Assembly: GCA_902805975.1 (NCBI GenBank)
Contig: CADCUT010000048.1
Span: forward strand, 1-46,616
Source: an uncultured Rubrobacteraceae bacterium
GTDB lineage: Bacteria; Actinomycetota; Rubrobacteria; Rubrobacterales; Rubrobacteraceae
Direction of reading: 5' to 3'
Length of the DNA: 46,616 bases
Positions 41,276-46,616 of the stretch are shown here, piece by piece. Below the pieces are notes generated by a model. That model made no database searches. It saw nothing but the letters and a program-made list of their open reading frames with translations, and was not told the DNA's origin. Position 1 is the stretch's first letter. Each line of letters starts with the position of its first letter. The position numbers and the translations under genes were made by a program.

Positions 41276-41297
41276 TATAGACAAAAACAAGTCTATA
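41276..41297. promoter_or_regulatory. Palindromic operator and A/T-rich promoter of the XRE-integrase unit
   Basis: TATAGAC and its complement GTCTATA flank an 8-nt A-rich centre (41276-41297); a third TAGAC lies at 41267-41271. On the minus strand TTGTTT overlaps it and TAAAAT follows 16 bp later, a plausible promoter for the XRE-integrase mRNA. Binding of the XRE protein here would give autoregulation. The 41255-41320 stretch is far more A/T-rich than the rest of the window, a sign of transfer. Confidence 0.6.
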
Positions 41298-41382
41298 GTG
41301 TACAATTAGGTCGTTGCATAAAGAGATGGCCCCGGCGAGTGCGCCAACACTCCCGAGGCCCGGCCCACTACCTTAAGGAGGA

Positions 41383-42390
41383 CTAGGGCCTGTCTGCAAA
41401 ATCAACATGGATTCTATCGTCGCCGACGCTGCTCGGAGGCTCCGTTACTTGCCAACGTAGACCCTCGACGAGCCAGCCGTAGGCCTGCGCCATGGTGGCA
41501 TCGTACTCCCATTGCTTCAGGGTAGCGATCAGCTCCCAATAGCGTTCCATGCGCGGATCGTACGTTCGCTCGTGATGGGAGAGCATCCGCTCAGCGAAGC
41601 GCGCATCGTCCCGTTTGCCTGCGGCACGCGCAGAGGCATCTACCCAGTCCGCGACAACGCCCTGCCCGTACTCTCCGGTCGGGGGACGTCCCTCTCGAAT
41701 GGCCGACTTGGCTCTACCGATCGCGGTATTCACGGCCTCGTTCCAGCCGGTGGTGTCGAGGTTTTCCTCGGCCGTCTCCGAGACGGGTTTCGTTTGGTTC
41801 TTGAGGGCTGCGACGAAGCTATCGTCCGAGGCCAGCTTCGCGAGCTCCGTCCAAGCCGCGAGCTGCTCCTCGTCGAACTCCTCGGGCATGCCGGACACGA
41901 TCGCTCGCCAGAATCCGGCTTTCGCCTCGGGATCCACGGGGGCACCTTGGAGGCCTCTTTCCAGATGTTCGGCGAGGAAGGCCTCCCGTTCCTTCGCCTC
42001 GAGCACCCCGAGCGCCTGTGCCCGGTCGGGGTAGCGCTGCTCGTCTTCCGCGCCGCTTTCGAGAGCGGATTCGAGCAGCTTACGGCGCCTGCGCAAGGTC
42101 CGTATCTGGAGGTCCAAGGTCTCCATCTGTAACCTGAGCGCGTCCGACGCCTCGCTCTCCTCTTCGAGGATGGCACCTATCTCCGAGAGTCCGAAGCCGG
42201 CGGCCCTCAGCGTGCGGATCAGTTGGAGACGCGAGCGGTCCGTCTCGGAGTACATGCGGTAGCCGGCCTCGGTGATCCCCGAAGGGGGCAAAACACCCAC
42301 GTCCGAGTAGTGTCGAATGGCCTTCACCGTCACCCCGCTCATGCGGGCCAGTCTACCGATGCTGTACGGCGCTTCTTTTCCCGAATCCAC
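41383..42390 (-). CDS. MerR-family transcriptional regulator
   Basis: 335 residues. The N-terminal MerR domain (YSIGRLARMSGVTVKAIRHYSDVGVLPP, then RMYSETDRSRLQLIRTLRAAGFGLSEI) is followed by a coiled-coil dimerisation helix (about 85-112). A long all-helical C-terminal domain (about 125-335) of unknown ligand follows, as in TipA-type regulators. GTG start at 42390. It is divergent from the DUF2268 gene and its binding site is the MerR-type promoter between them. It probably activates that gene. Confidence 0.88.
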   Translation of the reverse strand: MDSGKEAPYSIGRLARMSGVTVKAIRHYSDVGVLPPSGITEAGYRMYSETDRSRLQLIRTLRAAGFGLSEIGAILEEESEASDALRLQMETLDLQIRTLRRRRKLLESALESGAEDEQRYPDRAQALGVLEAKEREAFLAEHLERGLQGAPVDPEAKAGFWRAIVSGMPEEFDEEQLAAWTELAKLASDDSFVAALKNQTKPVSETAEENLDTTGWNEAVNTAIGRAKSAIREGRPPTGEYGQGVVADWVDASARAAGKRDDARFAERMLSHHERTYDPRMERYWELIATLKQWEYDATMAQAYGWLVEGLRWQVTEPPSSVGDDRIHVDFADRP

Positions 42391-42400
42391 GGGCTCTCCC

Positions 42401-42431
42401 TTGACTCTCCACCGACAGGAGACCTTATGTT
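42401..42431 (+). promoter_or_regulatory. MerR-type promoter with 19-bp spacer
   Basis: TTGACT (42401-42406) is followed by exactly 19 bp and TATGTT (42426-42431). The spacer holds CTCTCC near the -35 and GGAGAC near the -10, an imperfect inverted repeat (5 of 6). A 19-bp spacer is the hallmark of promoters that MerR proteins untwist. It reads into the DUF2268 gene, 55 nt ahead of its ATG, and lies between the divergent genes. Confidence 0.75.
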
Positions 42432-42485
42432 ATCCGACGAACCGTCTAAAGCCGGACGGGTACGCGAACACGGGAGGTAAAAGAT

Positions 42486-43406
42486 ATGCCGGAGGTAAAG
42501 ACCATTGACGTTTTGGAAGGGCAGCGCAGCGCGCTCCTCGCTCCAGCCACCGGCAGACGAGCCCTTTACAGCGAGCGGGTGATGGAGCCCTTGAGGCCGT
42601 TGTGGGAGCACATAATGAGCTTCATGCCCGCGGGGGCGGCCTCGGGATCGGGCGAGGGAGGCGATCCCGCCCTGGCGGCGGCGCGTCTCATCGGCCTCTA
42701 CGATCCCGACTCCGATGCCGGGGAGGGCATCGACGCCCTGGCCGAGCTAGACAAGAGAGACTCCTTTGCTGGGTGCGTGCGGGCACAGGAGTCGGCCTTG
42801 GAGGCGCTCAGCCCGCAAGAGCATGGAGTGGACTTCGAGGGCGTGACCTTTGCCCTGGCGCTGGCCGATCCCCGGACGCCCGACCTGATGGAGCGCCATG
42901 CAGGGTACATGGGCGGGGCGTCCTTCTCCGACTGGATACTGGCTTACGTGTGGCCCACGGACTACAACCTGCCGCGTCTGCCGGCCCTGGCCGTTCACGA
43001 GTTGCACCACAAAGTGCGCTTGGCCTTCGAGCCTTGGGACGAGACGACCACCGTCGGGCAGTACTTGGTTCTGGAAGGACTCGCCGAGGCGTTCGCCGCG
43101 GAGAGGTTCGGCGAGGAGTTGCTCGGACCGTGGACGAAGGCGCTTACCGAGGACGAGCTGGAAACGGCGCGGCCGGGCATGCGAGACGCCCTGGAGGTAA
43201 GCGGCTTCAACGAGATTCGCGGCTACATATTCGGGGACTGGGCGGCTCCGCAATTCGGCTATGATCCCCGCGGGTTGCCGGACTTCGTCGGCTATTCGAT
43301 GGGCTACCGGCTGGTGCGAGAGTACCTGCAGCGCACGGCGCGCTCGGCGGTGGAGGCCTCCTACGTCCCCTGGGGGGAGATCGTCGAAGGGTCGCGCTAC
43401 TTCTAG
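42486..43406 (+). CDS. DUF2268 (YjaZ-type) putative zinc protease
   Basis: 306 residues. The HExxH motif is HELHH at residues 171-175, followed by a family-typical EGLAEAFAAERFG segment that supplies a third glutamate ligand. DUF2268 includes Bacillus YjaZ; a peptidase role is inferred. The gene is divergently paired with the MerR regulator and transcribed from the 19-bp-spacer promoter. It starts at ATG 42486. Confidence 0.82.
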   Translation: MPEVKTIDVLEGQRSALLAPATGRRALYSERVMEPLRPLWEHIMSFMPAGAASGSGEGGDPALAAARLIGLYDPDSDAGEGIDALAELDKRDSFAGCVRAQESALEALSPQEHGVDFEGVTFALALADPRTPDLMERHAGYMGGASFSDWILAYVWPTDYNLPRLPALAVHELHHKVRLAFEPWDETTTVGQYLVLEGLAEAFAAERFGEELLGPWTKALTEDELETARPGMRDALEVSGFNEIRGYIFGDWAAPQFGYDPRGLPDFVGYSMGYRLVREYLQRTARSAVEASYVPWGEIVEGSRYF

Positions 43407-43440
43407 CCGCGCCAACGGCAACCCGAAGAGGCGCGCGGCC

Positions 43441-43746
43441 ATGAAGGACGAGCTTGCGGACGGGCAGTGGGCGCAGCTCTTGCCGCTGCTTCCTCCACAG
43501 AGGCCGATGCGGGGGCGACCGGCCAAAGATCATCGTGTGGTCGTAAACGCCATCCTGTGGCTGCTGCGCACCGGCGCACCGTGGCGGGACCTGCCGGCCG
43601 ACGCGGGGGTGTGCTGGAAGACGGCCGCCAGCCGCTTCTACTGGTGGACCGCTTCCGGCGTGTGGCAGAAGGTGCCCCATGCGCTGCAGGAAGATGCCGA
43701 CGGGCGCGGAAACCTCGACCGGTCCAGGCACTTCGTGGACGGCAGC
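43441..43746 (+). mobile_element. IS5-family transposase fragment
   Basis: The first about 100 codons of an IS5-type transposase (DGQWAQLLPLLPPQRPMRGRPAKDH, then AILWLLRTGAPWRDLP and HFVDGSS). The frame is lost at about 43746, where sequence homologous to a serine recombinase C-terminus begins in reverse. The DDE catalytic core and both inverted ends are missing. It is a dead insertion sequence remnant. Confidence 0.85.
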
Positions 43747-44220
43747 TCAGAGTCCTCTACATCAAGCGCACTTTCCCGCGCCGCTTGGCCCGGCCCGGGC
43801 TCGGGTGGCCCGAACCGGTAGGTGATCTCGACCCTCGGGCGGCCGTCCTCGCCCCGGCTCACGGTGATCCCTTCCACCAGCAGCGTCGCTAGCTCGCGGC
43901 GGGCCCCGAACGCCCCCTCTGTGTCCTGCTCAACGTCCGCGAGGTTCTCCCTCAGCGTGAGTAGCCACGCCTCGGTGGTCCGGGCTACGAGCGCTCGCTC
44001 GTCCTTGGCCGCCAGGTCGACCTCGACGGCGGCGACCAGCATCTTGAGGTTCTCAACCTGGTTCTTGAGGTCGGCCAGGTGGCCCTCGAGCTCCTCGTCG
44101 TCAACGAGCCCCTGAGCGTAGAGCTTGACGTAGCGATCCTTCTCGCCCCGCTTGGACGCCAGTCGCCTCGTGAGGGACGCGTGACGCTCTTCTAGGCCCT
44201 CGCCCTCTGGGTCGCGCCGG
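43747..44220 (-). pseudogene. Serine recombinase C-terminal fragment
   Basis: About 155 codons of a large serine recombinase C-terminal half: a coiled coil (LTRRLASKRGEKDRY to VDDEELEGHLADLK), then LRENLADVEQDTEGAFG and the terminal VEGITVSRGEDGRPRVEITYRF motif, a common integrase ending. The N-terminal catalytic domain is absent, and the C-terminus runs into antisense transposase sequence. It is distinct in sequence from the intact integrase at 39265-41007, so a second, older element was here. Confidence 0.75.
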
Positions 44221-44224
44221 CGGG

Positions 44225-44610
44225 TCGCACCAAACGCACGCGGAGACGAAAGAGCCCCAGTCGGGACGGAACTTATTGCCGATGTATCGTTCGGGGATGA
44301 CGCTGCGTGCGATCGACTCCAGGTCTTTGCTCCAGGCCTCCGACGTGTCGAGCCACTCTTCTAGCTCCTTCTGCGGGTCGGGTAGCCCGGGCGGCGACAA
44401 CGTCCAGTGTACGGGGTGTGGGGGCAATTGGGCACTGGCCTCGACCCCCCAACGGTCGCGGACGTCCCTCACCGCCTCCCAGAACGGGCCGTCCTGTGTG
44501 AACAGTTGGACCACGAGTTCGCGCTTAAGGGCCACTATCTTAGTGTCCGCGCTCGACTGGATAAACCGAAGGTCGTCGGCCCGTTCTTCGTTGCCTGCTA
44601 GACTCCCCAT
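44225..44610 (-). pseudogene. Hypothetical protein truncated at the recombinase remnant
   Basis: The 5' part of a gene (about 127 codons) reads MGSLAGNEERADDLRF to RYIGNKFRPDWGSFVSACVWCDPP and then shifts out of frame into the serine recombinase fragment. I do not recognise a family; it is mostly helical, charged and soluble. Its 3' end is lost. It probably was cut off when the second element recombined or decayed. Confidence 0.5.
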
Positions 44611-44671
44611 GAGCTGTGACGCGGACCCCGATCCTCAATGACCGTCAGGCCCGCGCCGCGCCTCCTTTTTG

Positions 44672-44989
44672 TCAGCTCTGCGGTAGCCCCGGCTCGCGCA
44701 CTACGACGACTTCGTAGGTGCCCATCTGAGGGTGCCCTCGCAGCATCCCCGTGCCGCCCCCCCTGCCGTGCGCCGTCTTGAATTCATCGCTACGGACCCA
44801 GGAATCGAAGGCATTCTTGTCTTCCCAGCGCGTGATCCCCATGACCTCGTCCGCTTCCTCGGAGCGCAGGACCTCCATCGAAACGAAGCCCGGAAAGTCC
44901 TGCACGAACCCCCGACCATTCGCGAACCGCTCGACGACCTGGTCGGCCAGGCCTTCTTTCACTGGTAACCGGTTAATGACAGCGATCAT
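44672..44989 (-). CDS. Antibiotic biosynthesis monooxygenase (ABM) domain protein, IsdG/HmoB-like
   Basis: 105 residues with a ferredoxin-like ABM fold. The IsdG-type heme oxygenase triad is present: Asn6, Trp64 and His74, the last two 10 residues apart as in IsdG. The MGITRWEDKNAFDSWVRSDEF segment matches the conserved core. Heme degradation and iron release is thus plausible but the triad alone does not prove it. The gene is monocistronic. Confidence 0.8.
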   Translation of the reverse strand: MIAVINRLPVKEGLADQVVERFANGRGFVQDFPGFVSMEVLRSEEADEVMGITRWEDKNAFDSWVRSDEFKTAHGRGGGTGMLRGHPQMGTYEVVVVREPGLPQS

Positions 44990-45120
44990 CCAGAACCTCT
45001 CGTCGTCGATAAGCCATCGAGGCGGTCAAGCCTCGTTCTTATGTTAGCAACAAGCGTCAGCCTCGGAGCGGGTGGAGAAGGTGCAGATGGTTGACATAGC
45101 TCTTCCCCACCGGCTCCAGC

Positions 45121-46122
45121 TCAACCCCCGCGTCGGCTCTGCTCCTTGCGAAGCAAGAGCCAGGTCAGGATGCCCGGGCCGAGCACGGAGGCCCCAATGG
45201 CGGCTGCGCGTCGCGCCTTGAGCGCGGCCCGACGTTTAGCTCCCTGGTTGAACCCGCCGTCCGCCGAAGCCCATTCCGCGGAAGACTCGTAGAGGTTTCC
45301 GGGGGAGGACTCCGCCGGCTCCTGGCGCAAGAGACCGCGCTCGACCGTCCGCGCCGCGGCGCGCTCGACGATCCGCGGCGCGAGGGCGTGCGCGAGTCTC
45401 AGGGTTCTCACGGAGTTGCCAACGACCACCTCAGGCCGCGGCCTCTCGGCGCACCGCACGACCACGCGGGCGATCTTCTCGGGGCTCGCGAGGAACCCAT
45501 CGAACCCCATCGCCCGCCCCGAGTAGTTCGCGGCGAGCCGGTAGGCGGGGGTGTCCACGCCGCCAGGCATGATGGTGCACACATGGATGCCGGTGCCGCG
45601 CAGCTCGCCCCTCAGGGCCTGGGCGAGGCCGCGCTGGGCGAACTTGGTGGCCGTGTAGGCGCCCGCGTAGGGCGCCCCCACGAGCCCGAAGCCAGACGAC
45701 ATGTTGATGAGCACGCCGGAGCCCTGCTCCCTGAAGCGCGGAAGCGCGGCCTGCGCCCCGTAGACGTACCCCAGCAGGTTTGCCTCGACGACCCGCCGGT
45801 TCGCCTCGGGCGGGACCTCCTCGAGCCTGCCGACCGCCGCGAGTACCGCGTTGTTGACCCACACGTCGATGCGGCCGAACCGCTCGACGGCCCGACGCAC
45901 CAGTTCCTCGACGCTCCCCCACTCCGCCACGTCCGTCGGCACGGCGAGGGCCTCCCCGCCACGGGCCTCGCACTCGGCGGCGGCCTCGAGCAGCGCCCCC
46001 TCCGAGCGTGCCGCGAGGACCACCGAGGCGCCACGCTCGGCGAAGCGCCTCGCCGTTGCCCGCCCGATGCCGCGGGACGCCCCGGTGATCACCACGACCA
46101 TTTCCTCAGCACGAGGTCGCAT
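45121..46122 (-). CDS. Short-chain dehydrogenase/reductase with C-terminal extension
   Basis: 333 residues from the ATG at 46122 (preceded by a G-run). The classical SDR core shows VITGASRGIGRAT (cofactor loop), WVNNAVL (modified NNAG), a mid-protein MSSGFG serine and the YTATK catalytic Tyr-Lys. A C-terminal extension (about 250-333) ends in a hydrophobic helix, so it may be membrane-anchored. The substrate is unknown. Confidence 0.88.
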   Translation of the reverse strand: MRPRAEEMVVVITGASRGIGRATARRFAERGASVVLAARSEGALLEAAAECEARGGEALAVPTDVAEWGSVEELVRRAVERFGRIDVWVNNAVLAAVGRLEEVPPEANRRVVEANLLGYVYGAQAALPRFREQGSGVLINMSSGFGLVGAPYAGAYTATKFAQRGLAQALRGELRGTGIHVCTIMPGGVDTPAYRLAANYSGRAMGFDGFLASPEKIARVVVRCAERPRPEVVVGNSVRTLRLAHALAPRIVERAAARTVERGLLRQEPAESSPGNLYESSAEWASADGGFNQGAKRRAALKARRAAAIGASVLGPGILTWLLLRKEQSRRGG

Positions 46123-46146
46123 CCATGCACCCCCCGGCGAAGCCAC

Positions 46147-46360
46147 GCTCGATCATATCCTTGCTCCCACGATCCGTTGAAGACTAAATCCTTACTGCGC
46201 GTTCTAGTAGCCGCGTGGACCCTACACCGTGAGCCCCCACACACCCGTACGCTGGGGAGACGAAGGCGCCCTTGCGACACGAGCGAGCGCCAACGAGACG
46301 GGCACAGCGTGTGGTGACACTGAAGGGTCCTCCTAACCCGCCGTCAACGCCTTTAATTGC
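46147..46360. other. Intergenic stretch, no gene seen
   Basis: Between the SDR start and the end of the MFS gene I see no convincing frame, tRNA or hairpin. The SDR promoter should lie just above 46122. Confidence 0.4.
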
Positions 46361-46616
46361 TCAGTAAACGCGTCCGCGGCCCGCGCCCAGCGCCAGGGCG
46401 ACGGCTGCCAGCAGCATGGGCGCGACGACCCCGAACGCGGTCCCTATGCCGACCCGGTCGGCCAGCGCCCCTAGCGCGAACGGTGCTATGAGGACCGCGC
46501 CGCCCCCGCCGACCGCGAGCCTGGCCGCGGCGGCGTCGGCGTTGCCTGGGGCCGCGGCCAGGGCCGCCGAGACGCCCAGTGGGTAGACGCTGCCGATGCC
46601 GAACCCGGTGAGAAAG
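46361..46616 (-). CDS. MFS transporter, C-terminal end (5' end outside window)
   Basis: About 84 codons before the TGA at 46363-46361. The fragment shows two or three C-terminal TM helices with an ALGALADRVGIGTAFGVVAP loop (the MFS A-type GxxxDR pattern of the last half) and a short cytoplasmic tail GAGRGRVY. The substrate cannot be predicted from this part. Confidence 0.75.
   Translation of the reverse strand, partial: FLTGFGIGSVYPLGVSAALAAAPGNADAAAARLAVGGGGAVLIAPFALGALADRVGIGTAFGVVAPMLLAAVALALGAGRGRVY

Larger units (their letters stand above)
39294..44224. mobile_element. Accessory island inserted in a prepilin gene (right boundary uncertain)
   Basis: The left end is fixed by the interruption of the prepilin helix at 39293/39294. 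Contents: integrase, XRE regulator, MerR/DUF2268 pair, then relics of an IS5-type element and a second serine recombinase. No second half of the prepilin gene is visible before 46616, so the right junction was lost or lies outside the window. The exact element limits are therefore inferred. Confidence 0.45.

Noticed and set aside
41010-43406. Toxin-antitoxin pair (XRE-integrase or MerR-DUF2268)
   Set aside because: XRE controls an integrase and is co-transcribed with it; MerR/DUF2268 is a regulator with a target promoter, not a small toxin-antitoxin operon.
39265-44610. Intact prophage
   Set aside because: No capsid, terminase, portal or tail genes are present; only recombinases and regulators.

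Overview
The window is GC-rich, densely packed DNA that suggests a high-GC actinobacterium. A Rubrobacter-like organism is the most likely guess, from the class I lysyl-tRNA synthetase, the actinobacterial-style initiator tRNA and the overall gene content. This is inference and no database comparison was possible.

Region 1 (1-13165, minus strand) is a housekeeping cluster resembling the tilS-hpt-ftsH-fol-coaX-greA-lysS-clpC block of Gram-positive bacteria. Read in the direction of transcription it holds an Asp23-family gene, tilS, hpt, ftsH, folP, a ClpN-FolB fusion gene, folK, coaX, greA, class I lysS and clpC (cut by the window edge). Many neighbours overlap by 4 nt or abut. The fusion gene occupies the slot where folB normally lies. 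greA has a perfect consensus promoter placed so close to its ATG that the mRNA should be nearly leaderless.

Region 2 (13394-29952) is mixed metabolic and envelope content: an alpha/beta hydrolase, a DUF2585 membrane protein, a beta-lactamase-fold hydrolase, initiator tRNA-Met, small zinc-ribbon proteins, a Nudix hydrolase, a methyltransferase, a BetT-type betaine/choline transporter, a DUF5872 protein, a YihY membrane protein, a DUF429 protein, a small HD (alarmone hydrolase-like) enzyme, a flavin disulfide oxidoreductase, an RTX-repeat lipoprotein and DUF6391. It ends with a GrdB/PrdB-family protein that has an in-frame TGA (UxxC) followed by a SECIS-like hairpin and is coupled to ychF.

Region 3 (29990-39096) carries a four-gene overlapping minor-prepilin operon (GspH, PilV, PilW, PilX types), gloA, a polytopic GT-C-like membrane protein next to a Tat-exported arylsulfotransferase-like lipoprotein, a UbiB-like protein that has lost its kinase motifs, and a flavin reductase.

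Region 4 (39174-44610) is an accessory island. A large serine recombinase is inserted in a type IV prepilin gene exactly within the codons of its conserved N-terminal helix. It is followed by its XRE regulator, a MerR/DUF2268 divergent pair with a MerR-type 19-bp-spacer promoter, and fragments of an IS5-type transposase and a second serine recombinase. Region 5 (44672-46616) returns to a monooxygenase/heme-oxygenase-like protein, an SDR and the end of an MFS transporter.

Five intergenic regions hold paired inverted arrays of degenerate 7-bp units (consensus near YWTCAGG or TTCGAGG). One arm always begins at the stop codon of the upstream gene and the other lies in front of the next gene. I know of no described element with this layout.
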